Shown piece after piece: positions 20,295 to 31,756 of a DNA stretch of 64,000 bases (position 1 is the stretch's first letter; each line of letters begins with the position of its first letter). The DNA comes from Nematopogon swammerdamellus. Taxonomy: Eukaryota > Arthropoda > Insecta > Lepidoptera > Adelidae. Made by a program: the position numbers and the translations under genes. The stretch spans positions 17,815,791 to 17,879,790 of the forward strand of contig OX336344.1 of assembly GCA_946902875.1 (NCBI GenBank). The letters are read 5' to 3'. The notes under the pieces were generated by a model. It worked only from the letters and a program-made list of their open reading frames with translations. It did no database searches and was not told the DNA's origin.

Positions 20295-21610
20295 ATGTAA
20301 GTAGTAATTTATGTCGTGGGACTATTAAATGGCGCTAGCCTTGTCAAACTTGGCCACCGACCTACTGGGAATACGGTGAGGAGACATGGGTTAAGTGTTC
20401 GAAGCCTTGATATTTCAGCTTCCACTTAGTGTCGTTTATGACAAATTCCCTTAAGATATCTGTCACATAACTTCAACCCTACCTACCTGTAAGTGGGAGT
20501 TTAAAAAACTTGTTTCGTACTGTTGTTGCAATTTTGTGGCGTATAAATAATAATGTCTTTCTTTCTATTACCATTTTTCTGAAATCCAGCCGACCGACCG
20601 CGACGCACGCTGCGTTAAAATTTAGGCGCGGCGGCACCTCGCCATATGGTCCTACTTTTACAGTAGACAAAATTGTCAATTTTGAAAATTCTTGGAAACT
20701 AGACACTTTAGGGATTACTTTCATACTATTTCTTTTAAAATACTGCGTGTATGAACCCTGTTGTTAATCAAGTAACTGTTGAAACACTGTATTTAAACGA
20801 ACATCGTGAGACAGACAGACGTTTAGGTTCTAATGCAAAAACAAAATCTCATCGAAATTATGCCATTTCCATGTAAGTATATTTTTCTCGACTCCATGGT
20901 CGAACCAGTATTTCATATATTTTGACCAGCGAGCAGCGACAAAGTGCAGGACGAACTATTAGGCTAGATAATCTCGCTAAAATTGACAGTCGGACAAAGT
21001 TGGCACCGTAGGTTGGCGCCGCAAACCGCACCTTGACTGAGCCGTCCTGTGCTGGGATGCTTTTAGCGCACTCTAATATTATATTGTACATTTATAATAG
21101 CATTTGGGTGACCGACGAACTAAGGTAGGAGATAATGGAAGATGTAAGAGCCTTTTTATGTAATCTGATATATATATTTGAGGTAAACGAACACTATTGA
21201 GGTAAACTACGCGGGTAAAATAGTCCGTTAATTAATAAAAAAAAAAAAAATACATCAAATTGACTTTGGCCAAGCAGAGCGAATGAATAGCATCAGCTGT
21301 CTGTAAAACAGTTTTTTTTAAGACGCTATTTTATACAATGTAGTGCTATCTCTGTCTTCTTAACGTTGAAAGATAGAGAAGACACTTCGATGGAGAAGAC
21401 TTACAGAGTTACGGATTTAAGTTGTCGTTAGTTAATGGGCCTTTAGAGATTATTTTCTTTAGATATTAATTACAATTCTCTCTATTTTTATTTTTATTTT
21501 ATATATTCTTGTGATTCTTGACCTAATTCTAATTTATATTTTTAATGTGACTGAAATAATTTAGTTTTTAACTGTAGTTTTAATTCTCTGACATTTTTTG
21601 ACAATTGTTA
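20295..21610. other. Unassigned DNA with repeat copy at 21330-21450
   Basis: Positions 20575-20640 and 20930-21065 are GC-richer islands with overlapping short frames on both strands but no recognised domain. Positions 21330-21450 are the inverted partner of 17566-17696. Confidence 0.35.
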
Positions 21611-22550
21611 AAACACTTTGACAATTGACAAAAATACTACTTGAGCGAGGCCAGTATTCCTACCGTCATGATAAAGTCCTCCAAATCATCAGAGAGGCCA
21701 TCAACCTGTCAATTGCACGGACCAGGAAAGGGCAAACCAGTAGCGGCTTCCAGAAGGTCAACTTTGTGAAACCTGGAGCCAATAAGCTGCCCAAAGATAG
21801 GACTAAACCTTCTTCAATTTTGGAAGCAGCAAAGGATTGGGAATTGTTGATGGACACACATGAGAAGCATTACCAAATGCCTTCGGAAATCTGTACCACA
21901 GCATTAAGACCGGATATACTCATATTCTCAAAAGCGACAAAGCATGTAGTACTTGTTGAACTTACAGTTCCATGGGAAAGTAACATACCGAAGGACCACA
22001 ACACCAAACTTAACAAGTACTGCAACTTAGTAGACCGGATTGTGAGAAACGGATGTTAAGACTGATCTCTTCGCTGTGGAAGTCGGAGCAACCAGCGAAG
22101 TCGCTCTACAGTCTCTTCAAGAATCTAGGGCTCCCAAGATCGACGCTAAGCTCATATATGGAGAGAGCTTCGAAAACGTCACTGGAAGCATCCTACAGAA
22201 TATGGATAGGTAGAGAGAGGGAGGTCGAGAGCGGGACTGGTGGTTTCCCCGCGTCCTAGTCAACGCAGACTAGCTGACGAGGGCTTGAAGCGAGCCGAAA
22301 CGTGAAGCATGCGCGGGAAATTTAGAGTGGCCACTCGCTAGTCCCTCCTCGATTAATACCCTCCTCTACTGCCGATGGGCCCGGATATGTTCGGTGAAGC
22401 CATCGCAAGCTTAGATCCACACCTTCCCTATTTCGTACATTCTTTTGACGAGTTATTTTTAATTTTTGATTATTTTTTTTAATTTGATTTTCTTGACATT
22501 TTGTTAGTTATAGGTGCGTTATATTAATTAATTAATTAATTAATTAATTC
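21600..22550 (+). mobile_element. 5'-truncated LINE 3' region
   Basis: It contains the RPD-type ORF fragment (21625-22059) and a 3' region whose segment 22180-22430 matches, in reverse complement, 29085-29310. The (ATTA)n run at about 22522-22549 could be its tail. Nothing RT-like lies upstream. Confidence 0.5.
21625..22059 (+). pseudogene. LINE C-terminal endonuclease-like module, frameshifted
   Basis: 144 codons open from a TTG. Visible: GQYSYRHDKVLQIIREAI (residues 9-26), ALRPDILIF (RPD at 95-97), VVLVELTVPWE (108-118). The RPD then VELT pattern has the spacing of a PD-(D/E)XK nuclease core. After RNGC a stop appears, but a neighbouring frame continues with DLFAVEVGATSEVALQSL, so a one-base frameshift broke the ORF. 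From memory this block follows the RT in various animal LINEs; the clade is not certain. The part before it, with zinc finger and RT, is absent. Confidence 0.55.
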
Positions 22551-22559
22551 TGTGTTGTG

Positions 22560-23085
22560 TATAACATTTTTGACGATGGCCTATTTTTTGCTTAAAACTT
22601 AAATGACGAACCTAAGTGTATCTTATGTACCTACAGATGATGAAGAAATAAATAAAAAAATAAATTTAATTTTGTGTAGGCGAAATCGGTCTTAAGAACT
22701 TCTTTTAAAGGTGTATTCAAAGAGATCCCGGCCAAGGTGAATGCTTAACTTGTGAAAGCAATACAGCAATGGAGGCTCTATCTATGCTACCTCTAAATCA
22801 ATGTAGACCGCTAGCTAGGACTCCCGGCACCCGGAGGAGACTACGAGTATATTAAATTGTCTTTATTAGCCCGCGGCCAGAGCGCAGTAAATATCTTTCA
22901 GTTGCAGTCAGTGATATAATACGCTAGTAATATAAAAGTCTATGTTTGCAGTCGTTATTGCAAGTAAAAAAAACTAAAATGATATTGGAATGCATTTACT
23001 TCGTCCGCAACGTAATAATATTTGATTATTGAATTGATATTTTGATTCATATTCCGACCCTTGACTTGTATCCAATCCGTACAAG
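22560..23085. other. Unassigned DNA
   Basis: No supported gene; AT-rich with small GC patches near 22800-22880. Confidence 0.3.
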
Positions 23086-23109
23086 TGAAACCCTCCATAG
23101 ATACATTCA

Positions 23110-23158
23110 AGTAAGGGAAAGGGCCTGCAGTTTTACGTGGAATCCGAACCACGGCCCG
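23110..23158 (-). mobile_element. SINE-A head-linker scrap
   Basis: CAGTTTTACGTGGAATCCGA and ACCACGG match the B-box linker of SINE-A in reverse complement. Only about 50 bp remain. Confidence 0.5.
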
Positions 23159-23159
23159 G

Positions 23160-23733
23160 TTCAAAGGTGGGATTTCGCTTTACGCCCGGTGTGCTTAACT
23201 TCGACGAGCGGTCGTCGCGGTAAAGATGTTGCAAACAAATCTAAAAAAAAAAAAACTCCATATTATTTGATTACTTTAGGACGCCTCAGGTAATGTTGCC
23301 AACTATTTGCATACCAGCGGTAACGATTGCTAGGAAGTACCAACTCCGTTCGTTCAGGTATGTTAATGTTTCAGCTACAATTTGCACTAAATTGTCTCCC
23401 GTCAGAGCAACAGACAAATAAGACAGCCTCACCCCAGCCCCCCCAGCCCGCCGCCCCTCGAGCCTCAGACAAGTTCCCCTCTCATCCTACCAACCTACCA
23501 ACCAAGTCGAGTAATTACAGAGTATGTAGAGAATCTATAGTAGGTGTGTACTGAAAGGCTTCGCAAATAGGAATTTTAGAATTTTAATCTACTTTCTATT
23601 AACCTCAGTACGGGTACCGTGTGAAGCTGGTACTTGAAAAGAAGAGAGATGCAGTGGGGCTACCCTACATCCATCTCCGCGCATGTCGTAAAAGTCGATT
23701 AAGTAAAGGTGGTCCGATTTCAATGATTCCTTT
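23160..23733. other. Unassigned DNA with a degraded R-head
   Basis: Positions 23616-23705 resemble the R-family head (GTACTTGAAAAG, GCAGTGGGGCTACC, GCATGTCGTAAAAGTCGA). The rest, including short frames at 23042-23554, is unrecognised. Confidence 0.4.
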
Positions 23734-23871
23734 TTTTAACCACCGACGAAAAAAGCGGGGTGTTATAAGTTGATATTAGAAAGCTGACTAAAAGTGATCC
23801 CATATAATTTTGATCAAGTTCTGATGATAGGATCCATGAGAAAATTAATTTGCAAAAACATGTATGGTATG

Positions 23872-24102
23872 GTGTAAAACTGTAGGTTCCATTTTCCCTT
23901 GCCCCTATCAGGTGGTAGGCTCAAATTGTAGCCGACTTTGTAGGGTTGATACCACCGTACTGGATGTAAGATGACCGCATAGCAGCCTCATCTGTGTTCT
24001 CCTCTAGTCCAGTATAGCCAGCAATCCAAAGGGAAGTCTCCGATATGGCACCTACCTTCTCGGAGGTGATACCTATTGACTGGGCGTAGCATGTGCTTTG
24101 GC
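23872..24102 (+). mobile_element. SINE-B body, headless
   Basis: From GTGTAAAACTGTAGGTTCC through ATACCACCGTACTGGATGTA, CTCTAGTCCAGTATAGCCAG and CACCTACCTTCTCGGAGGTG to GCATGTGCTTTGGCT, then lost. Confidence 0.8.
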
Positions 24103-24300
24103 TATACTACTCCAACCGATTTCGATAATTATTTTTATTTTGAGGGGGTTGAAGCTTCGATCATAAAAAAATATTTTAAACTATTTTTTCCGTCTACGGG
24201 TTGAAGTCGGTTTTGAATTAAAAAGAGTTATTACCTCAATAACAGATATAAACTTCAAATTTATGTTCATGCAGTAAGGAATAATCAACTACATACATAT

Positions 24301-24583
24301 CACACACGCTGAATCCCGACAATCGGGGTAAGCAGAGTAATCGGTGTTGTGCTGCAAGAACCCTGGAAAATTACAGCACAACACCGACCACCACGTTTCG
24401 CAAAGTATTCGAACAAGATTCAATCGATCAAGCAGCAAGTAAGGCACTAAGACCCACCTGCTGCATGACTCGGTGGAAGTATCGTGGAAGCACTGCATCT
24501 TGTCCTTATCCGTTAGTCGCCTTTTACGACATGCATGGGGAGAGATGCAGTGGGGCTATTCTTTTTAAGTACCGGCCCCACAC
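24301..24583 (-). repeat. R-family repeat
   Basis: Near-complete minus-strand copy, with the hairpin GGTGTTGTGCTG...CAGCACAACACC at 24338-24384 and the head AGTGTGGGGCCGGTACTTAA at its right end. Confidence 0.75.
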
Positions 24584-24589
24584 TACTTT

Positions 24590-25236
24590 ATTAATATTAA
24601 TATCTATTGAGCATGATAATGTTCCGGTGTAATCATCTCGGCCAGCGTATGTGACAGACAGACGTACGGACAGACAGACACCTGATCGATTATATAAGGG
24701 TTCTCGCCAGCAACGCTGGCTATGGAACTCTACGGATGCCGAGGTGCAGCTTTCGAAATGTGGAGTTCGTATTCTTATCTAGATATTGGATAATTTTATC
24801 GTTATAATATATTACATCGGTGGGAGAGTTTTAGTGAATTACAATGTGAACGCAACATTTTCACATATAAATTTGTATTTTATTTTACACGAAGTAAGTT
24901 TTATTCACTAGCGCACAGATAGTGGCGAGAGAAAATGAAAATTCGGCCCATACACTAAAAATTAAAATAAAACTAAAATTATAAATTCAGAATTTCAAAA
25001 TTCACCGTCAAGTGAATATTATGGTATTATGGTATTCGCAGGCCCCGTAAATATCCGAATGCCCGTGGGCGCCGTCGAACTACACCTCTGCGTTAGTCTG
25101 ATGAGCGCCATATGTCGAGCTACACATAAAAAAAATTTGCGAAGGCTTTAAAATTGTAAAATAAAAATCGAAATTCATTGATCAAATTGATTGAGTCTAG
25201 CGCCACAATAGGTGTGATTTCTGCCGAGTGAATTGA
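24590..25236. other. AT-rich unassigned DNA
   Basis: Positions 25050-25120 (GAATGCCCGTGGGCGCCGTC ... GCGCCATATGTCG) resemble the terminal part of the CR1-like 3' end at 35660-35720 and may be a diverged copy. Otherwise nothing. Confidence 0.35.
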
Positions 25237-25556
25237 GCCGCGTAAGATGGCCAAGTGGTTTGGGCATCGGCTTCTCGTGCGAATGGTCCGAGGTTTGAAT
25301 CCGGTCGGCTTGGACCAATGAGTTTTTTCTGGCGAAAAAAATTACGTGCATACCTACACCTGCTAGTCGGACTACTGCTCCATATTGCTAATATCACCTC
25401 CGAGAAGATATGTAGGTGCCAAACCGGAGACTTCTCTAGATTGCTGGCTATACTGAGGAGAACACAACCGACGCTGCTATGCGGCCATCTTACGTTCAGT
25501 GCGGTGATACCAACACCTCGGCTACAATTGGAGCCTACCACCTAGTAAGGGCAAGG
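25237..25556 (+). mobile_element. SINE-B: tRNA-like head, inverted body
   Basis: The head is plus-strand (A box GGCCAAGTGGTTTGGGCATC, B-box-like GGTTTGAATCC). After the linker ACGTGCATACCTACACCTGC the body is reversed, from AATATCACCTCCGAGAAG to GAGCCTACCACCTAGTAAGG. Same architecture as 8749. Confidence 0.75.
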
Positions 25557-25594
25557 AAAGGAAATAACCACACAATTAAATTGTTTTTTATAAA

Positions 25595-25965
25595 TTTTTT
25601 TGTGGAAACTGACACGGTTTGCTACATCGCCTACAACATCCGTGATGTCGGCCCATAACACCGGGTGAACTAGGTGCCATGTCAGTGCTTCCCTTCGGTC
25701 GTGCCGGCTATACTGAACTGGACGGAAAACACAAACTATTTACATAGCCGTTTCGAGCGACATTTCATTCAGTGCTGTGGTACCAACCCGGGCGGGTTGA
25801 ACTCTACCACCTAGTAAGGTAAGAAGGGAAGGGACCTACAGTTTTACGTGGAATCCGAACCACGGTCAGCCTCCAACGGTCGATCGGTCAACCATCCAAG
25901 TACTGATCTGGCTTAACCATCAATAGCGACAGTCGACTGTCTGCACCACTGAGCTATCGAGGCTG
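25595..25965 (-). mobile_element. SINE-A, full length with chimeric head
   Basis: Minus strand. The head at 25965-25855 carries AGCTCAGTGGTGCAGACAGT, a decayed 5S-like segment (GATCAGTACTTGGATGG) and B box GGTTCGGATTCC. The body is complete, ending in the T-run at 25585-25600. Confidence 0.8.
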
Positions 25966-25969
25966 TCAA

Positions 25970-26998
25970 TAAACTCTGTTTTCTGTTCTTTCATCTTCTA
26001 TTCTTTGCCTAGCTCATTAAATAGGATCACAGTATATATACGGCAAAGGGACAAGTTTCTGAAGTCAGATTATATCCTTCTGATTATACATAGGTATATG
26101 TAAGGTACAAACACAGCCAGGTATAAGAATTGATGATCAAAATCCTCATTTTTATATCTCGTCCGTCTCCGTCAGGATTTCTGAAGGTAGAGGGTAAGTT
26201 GTGCCTAATTAAATTTAATAATGTTACTTCTGGAAATAGAAAGGAGATTTATCGTCCTAAAGATTCATACAAATCTGTTCGAGGTTTTTTAATGCAAAGG
26301 TCAAAAATACCATACTACTACTACCCTATATGTTACACAGAGTTAAGCTCTTTATTCTTCTGAAAGCTCGCAAACACAGACAAAAATCTATTACATGTTT
26401 CATCCCCCAATTAATATTGTTTTTTGGTTTTTGTTTTCAAATATCTTAAATTTGCGTACAAGACAATTTTAAAATTTTCGTTATATGTATTGATTTAAAA
26501 AAAATCATACTATGGCTTAAGTTGGTAATTTTAGCTTTAGAATCATCCCTGAAATAATCACCACATGAAAGTGTCCTCGCGTGTGCAGAATAATTATATA
26601 TTGATATACATATAAATACAGCGATAGATAAGCATGAATCTATATGTGACAAGATAATATTTTAATACCACTAACACAGAACGTGGGTCAGGATTCGAGC
26701 GAGAAGCAGAATAGCTCCACTTTTATAACCGAGAGCAAACTTGAAATTCTAGCAGAGTTAGGATCCTTTGTGTAGAAGTACCAGAAATCTATTGAAGCAG
26801 CTAAGCAGAAGGTTATCTGAATTGCAACTTAGAGCCGATGTCATTAGAAAATTAATTTCGACAGAGAATCCCTTTTAAAAGCCCTCCCGAGCCCGTCATT
26901 CCCAAACTACACAGCAGTATGTTAATTCTGAGTAATGCTTCAGGAATTAGCTGAAGCAAGAGTCAACTGATAGAAGCGACGCGACACAGAAAGGTTCC
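25970..26998. other. AT-rich unassigned DNA
   Basis: Two short frames (26130-26363 +, 26446-26652 -) show no motif. No known repeat recognised. Confidence 0.3.
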
Positions 26999-27339
26999 TT
27001 AATGGTCAGTGGCGGCTGGTGATTTCAGTGACCTAAGTGCGCTAAGTACCAACCTACTTAAATACCAAACCCAACACATTCGCAATATTATTTTAAGATC
27101 GCGACTTCCGAATTTTATAAACGCCTGCATTTTATTATGTACGTACCTAGTATGAACATTCTTGAGAATCACTATATCACTCAATGAGTTGCAAAAAACA
27201 AGAAAAAAATCCAAACAAGTTTTTACCTCATTTTTAGTACCTTTATGAACACACCCATAGACCACAACACTGCTGCAGCTTAAAAAAAACAGTAGTGATG
27301 TCCCAAAAATACTTAAAAAAATATATAAAAATAAAATTA

Positions 27340-27430
27340 TTTCAAAAGTAGGAATTGAACCCGGGATCACCTGATTGTAAGGCCTTACCTTTAACCAACG
27401 CTTAGGCAAATATCGGCACCACTTAATTAC
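27340..27430 (-). other. tRNA-like segment inside the hAT element
   Basis: On the minus strand a B box GGTTCAATTCC and upstream GCCTAAGCGTTGGTTAA resemble tRNA A/B boxes at tRNA-like spacing. I could not draw a convincing cloverleaf, so I treat it as a tRNA-derived relic. Confidence 0.25.
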
Positions 27431-27890
27431 AGTATCACGTGACAAAAAGCACAAAACCTAACTATATCCTATTTTAAATATTCGCGCGCTAACGGGTATT
27501 GACATCTCATGACAGCGCGCTGACTCTAGGTAGACAGACTCGTGCAAAACGAATCGCTCGCGACGTGTCGCACGCGCGGCTATTCATGATATAGCGTCCT
27601 TGTTTGGCGCTCGTGCGCCGCACGCAGAACTCCATTTCTACCCATACTGTTTCTATGAAGTATGTTTTGTCTCACGCGCCAGTGGTGCTTTGCCGATCCC
27701 CATACATTCAGTATGGGAGACCCGCGTGCTTTTCGATTCCGCACGGGGCGCGCTAGCGATGATGGCACGGGTTTACTCGCAAAAACGTGCCTTGTGGTCT
27801 ATAAAATAAGGTCGAATTCACATTCGTATTTATTTGGAGTACGATCTTTATGGTTTTAATGTAGGTATGTTGTAAGATATTATTTCATCA

Positions 27891-28235
27891 TCAGACTGTA
27901 TCGGTCCACAGCTGGACATAGGCCTCTCCCAAGGCACGCCACCACACGCGGTCTTCCGCTTTTCTCATCCATCCACTCCCGGCTACCTTTTTTAGGTCAT
28001 CTGTCCACCTAGCCGGGGGGCCTCCCACGGTACGTTTGCTTGTATGTGGCCTCCATTCGAGCACCCGTCTACCCCATCGGTTGTTGGGTCTGCGACATAT
28101 GTGCCCAGCCCACTGCCACTTCAGCTTGCTTATTTTCTTAGCAATGTCGACTACCTTAGTTCTTTGACGTATCACGTCGTTACGGATTTTATCGGTCAAA
28201 GAAATGCCGGCTATATGACTCTCGAGCTGCTGCTC
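27891..28235 (-). pseudogene. RTE ORF C-terminus
   Basis: Encodes GISLTDKIRNDVIRQRTKVV, KLKWQWAGHICRRPNNRWG, then GGPPARWTDDL and WWRALGEAYVQLWTD, the same C-terminal region as residues about 325-425 of the RTE ORF at 6297. The frame is open to its end. Everything from the RT palm to here is lost at the twin-priming junction. Confidence 0.8.
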
Positions 28236-28239
28236 CTAC

Positions 28240-28904
28240 AGTCCCCGACAAAGACGACCGACGAGCCAGATTAACCCGCCACTACACGGAGGATATCCCA
28301 GACGTCAACATGGGCGAGATCAGGATTGCTCTAGAGCAGCTTAAAAATAACAAGGCTCCTGGTGAAGACGGAGTTACTACAGAGCTTCTCAGAGCCGGGG
28401 GGACAACTGTCCTTAAGGAACTACAGAGGCTCTTCAACTCTGTCATACACGGTGGCATTACGCCAGAGTCGTGGAACAGGAGTGTGGTCGTATTCTATTG
28501 TTCTTCAAGAAAGGAGACAAAACCTTGTTGAAGAACTATAGGCCCATCTCACTCCTGAGCCACGTATATAAGCTGTTCTCGAGAGTCCTCACCAATCGTC
28601 TCGCTCGAAGGTTTGACGACCACCAGCCGCCAGAGCAGGCCGAGTTTCGGAAGGGTTACAGTACCGTAGACCACATCCACACCTTACGGCAGATTATACA
28701 GAAGTCCGAAGAGTATAATCGGCCACTGTGTCTAGCTTTTGTGGACTACGAGAAAGCCTTTGACTCTATCGAAACCTGGGCTGTTATGGAATCCTTACAG
28801 CGATGCCAAACCGATTGGCGATACATTGAGGTGCTGAAATGTCTTTATAGTGCTGCAACAATGACCGTACAAATACAGGACCAGGAGACGGAACCTATCC
28901 AAAG
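28240..28904 (+). pseudogene. RTE ORF, N-terminal RT part, frameshifted
   Basis: Frame one (28284-28500) encodes DIPDVNMGEIRIALEQLKNN, then KAPGEDGVTTELLRAGG, the RT N-terminal region. A frameshift near 28490-28505 moves to a second frame with [19 protein letters not shown] and [13 protein letters not shown]. It stops before the GVRQGD motif, so the catalytic FADD block is absent. Confidence 0.8.
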
Positions 28905-29084
28905 AGATATTATTTACTTTGAGTGAAGTAAAGACTTCTCGTGGTATGATAGTGCGGCGCACGAGCGCACTTTAGGACCAGCCGCCACTGGTTAATGGTA
29001 GAAGGCTAATAAATTCTATTAAATTTGGGAGAATTTTTGCTCATAGTTTGTCGCATTGGAACGTGTTGAACTCAACTTGCGATG

Positions 29085-29310
29085 GCTTCATCGAACATAT
29101 CCGGGCCCATTGGCAGTGAGGAGGGTGTCAGTCGAGGTCGGAACTGGCGAGCGTTCGCTCTATAGTTCTCCCAGCATGCGTTACGTTTCGGATTGCGGTA
29201 AGCCCTCTTCAGCTAGTCTGTCGTTGACTAAGACGCGGAGAACCACCAGTCCCGCTCTCGACCTCCTTCTCTCCATATTCATATTCTGTAGAATGCCTTC
29301 AGTGACAGGG
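29085..29310 (-). pseudogene. LINE 3' region, copy of 22180-22430
   Basis: CCACCAGTCCCGCTCTCGAC, CTCCATATTCATATTCTGTA and GATGGCTTCATCGAACATAT are the reverse complement of the 3' region following the RPD-type ORF at 21625. The plus-strand frame here is a shadow. Confidence 0.65.
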
Positions 29311-29319
29311 CAAGGGAAC

Positions 29320-30640
29320 ATGGACATATTAATTATGCCGGCTCTGAAAGCGGCTAACCAGTTATAACAGTTCTACGCTCTCATCAGCTCTATGGCAGCG
29401 AGAGAGCCGCTCGTGCCCATAGCAGCACGCTAAGCCGACGGACTCTCTTTGTTCCGAACTAATTGTTAAGTGTGAAGTTTAAGCTTTAGTTTAGCCGAAA
29501 GTTGTGAGTACTTTGCGCCGAATGCTTTAAATTTATCTCGACTAAACCCGTAGTTATCGCGTGTTCTATTATTGTAGTCGATGTCTCTGAGTAAGGGGTG
29601 ATGTTTGCCTTAATAGTGAATTGACAGACAGCAGGTTGTTTTTTTGGGATAAAAGGTTTCGAGTTCGGATAGCAAGCAATTATACAGTTGGCAGTTCTAG
29701 AAAATTCAAATTCAAAATGTAAATTAAAAATGTAAATGTTTATTAGCAATTCAAACATTATGTAAGAATCCATAAAAGTGTAGGAACGTCCAAACTGGGC
29801 CAGCGAGATCAAAATATATTGCCACCGAACAAGGCTTAGGACCCTAGTTCTAGGGTTAAAAATATGCATTATAAATTATTATTTCATGTAAGTTCAGCAC
29901 TTTTGTCTGTTTTATCTGTTTAATGATAATAATATAATCTTCTTCTTTCTAATATGTGATCTTTTTTATATTTATATATGTTATATTTAAGAATACCTTT
30001 TTTTTGTTATCTTTGGTTTTTATATTTAAATATATTATCTATTATATATATATTTTACAAAACACATTTCGACTTCAGTCATTTAAAATATATATATAGA
30101 TAAATTTAACAATATTAAATTAAGCTGTTTGAGGTGTCAAATGATGACGGATAATACATAGATGGAGTTTCATGGGTTTGAGTTTTTAGAATGAACCTAT
30201 GGCTTAATGGATGATATGCCGGGTAAATGATGTTTAAATAATAAGCATTCCTACTGGTTATTCTTCAAATAATTTTAGGGATTCTCAACCTGTTTAAATA
30301 TGGCAAGCAAATTATCGTAGGTAGGTCGAAAACTTTACTAATAAAATAATAATTCCTTTCCTTCCAAACCTACCGCCATATAATTTTTCATTCGCATTTC
30401 TTCCTGACTTCGCCATACCAACCGGTGACAAAAAGAAAGTTTCATCAGCTTTATCGGAGCACAAACTGATCTTCATTAAACGACATTCCATCAAGAAAGG
30501 GTCGACTCTGGATATCACCGAAAACCGTAAGCAGGAAATACGACGGGACCACGCCCATGGAAGACTAAGGTCAGAAATCCATACCTACACCCTACATTCC
30601 ACTTCAGATTCCCAAATCACAGCCTACATATTATTATAAT
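29320..30640. other. AT-rich unassigned DNA
   Basis: A 127-codon minus frame (29486-29869) and a 68-codon one (30312-30518) lack recognisable domains. TATATATA runs at 30030-30110. Confidence 0.3.
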
Positions 30641-30649
30641 ATTCATCGT

Positions 30650-31290
30650 CTGCCGCCTGTCTATGTGTATGTTGTATGTATGTCTGTATGTTCGCTTATA
30701 ACTCAAGAACGGCTCAGTCTGTTCGCTTGTGGTTTTTGCCATTCAAATATGATCTGAGCAGGGGGTCGGAAGTGAATGCCGTCGGAAGCTATATTGGTTG
30801 TGCGTGCCTCCATACGAGCACCCGTCTACCCTAGCGGTTGTCGAGGGTGAGGTTTAGTTAATGGCCGGTTTGATAGCAAATTATCTAAAAACTATATAAA
30901 AATAAGAATTAACAAAATATCTAAAAACTTTTTCTGCTCCCTTCATTGTTTTATATGATTCATTTCTCATTTTCGCTCCCTTTTTGTAGGTACTTTATAT
31001 GCCCGCTCCTCGGGGGTGGGGGGGTTCATAAATCGATACACCACTCCCCCCCTCCGTCACCAGCCAGTAACTAAACCCACCCCGTTGTCGATTGTCTGGT
31101 TTGCGCCCGATGTGCCCAGCCCACTGCCACATATTATGTTGAAATGTGAAGGAACAGACATACCCACATATACTTATACATACATACATACATATACATA
31201 CATACATAGGCTGCCATAAATTATATCCATCCTTTTGACTTCGCTGTAGTCGGGTAATACAATAAATAAACATAAAATAATAAATGTAAA
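30650..31290 (-). pseudogene. Decayed RTE scraps and (TACA)n tract
   Basis: Positions 30805-30850 and 31055-31135 carry RTE C-terminal text on the minus strand (MWQWAGHIGRKPDNR at about 31085-31130). A GTCT/GTATGT-rich piece lies at 30660-30700 and a (CATA)n/(TACA)n run at 31170-31210. Confidence 0.5.
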
Positions 31291-31598
31291 TAAATTTTGC
31301 AAATTAACACCCTGTGAACTCGTGGCGCTCTGTCGCAGCGCAGCAAACAATTTGTTTTTGCTAACTCGTTGTTTCGACGTTGTCTTTAGTATTTAGCGAG
31401 TTATTCCCCGCTCTAGTGCTCTCCCCGACCTTCCTAGCCAAATGCAGGGATTTCCGAAGTTCATTCTTGCGGCAAACCAAGAGCTTGCCAAACCAAGTAT
31501 GCACATAAGTCATGCATCCTGAAAATAGTTATTTTGTCGCACAGCTAGAGTGTCGAACTGTCTTCCGGCGAGTGTGTTTCCCGAACCGTTTTCAACCT

Positions 31599-31743
31599 GT
31601 GGCCGTATTCTCTAACGTCCTAACGTTAACGTCGGTGACGCTGACGAGTTATGTATGTCTCTGTCTAATTATATGAACTAGACAGAGACATAACTAGTCA
31701 GCGTCACCGACGTTGACGGTAGGAAGTTAGAGAATACGGCCAC
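31599..31743. mobile_element. Foldback element, 145 bp
   Basis: Nearly the whole length pairs. The left arm GTGGCCGTATTCTCTAACGT ... GTCGGTGACGCTGACGAGTT is mirrored by the right arm AACTAGTCAGCGTCACCGAC ... AGTTAGAGAATACGGCCAC. A loop of about 12 bp (ATTATATGAACT) lies near 31670. Flanking CTG on both sides is too short to claim as a duplication. Confidence 0.8.
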
Positions 31744-31756
31744 TGAGCTCTTCGAA

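Larger units (their letters stand above)
27886..28904 (-). mobile_element. Twin-primed RTE LINE insertion
   Basis: The insertion is flanked by AGATATTATTT (27875-27885 and 28905-28915). The 3' segment (27886 to about 28235) is minus-strand and begins with an ATCATCA tail; the 5' segment (about 28235-28904) is plus-strand. This head-inverted structure with an internal deletion is the signature of twin priming. The inversion point falls near 28235 (CTGCTGCTCC). Confidence 0.85.
27007..28991. mobile_element. hAT-like DNA element with 8-bp TSD
   Basis: The termini CAGTGGCGGCTGGT (27007) and ACCAGCCGCCACTGG (ending 28991) are inverted repeats. Subterminal AGTGCGCT and GCTCGTGCGCCGCAC are also shared between 27035/27607 and 28950-28975. 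TTAATGGT flanks both ends (26999-27006 and 28992-28999). An 8-bp duplication and CAGTGGCG start fit the hAT superfamily. About 1 kb of its length is the nested RTE insertion. No transposase frame is seen, so it is nonautonomous. Confidence 0.75.
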
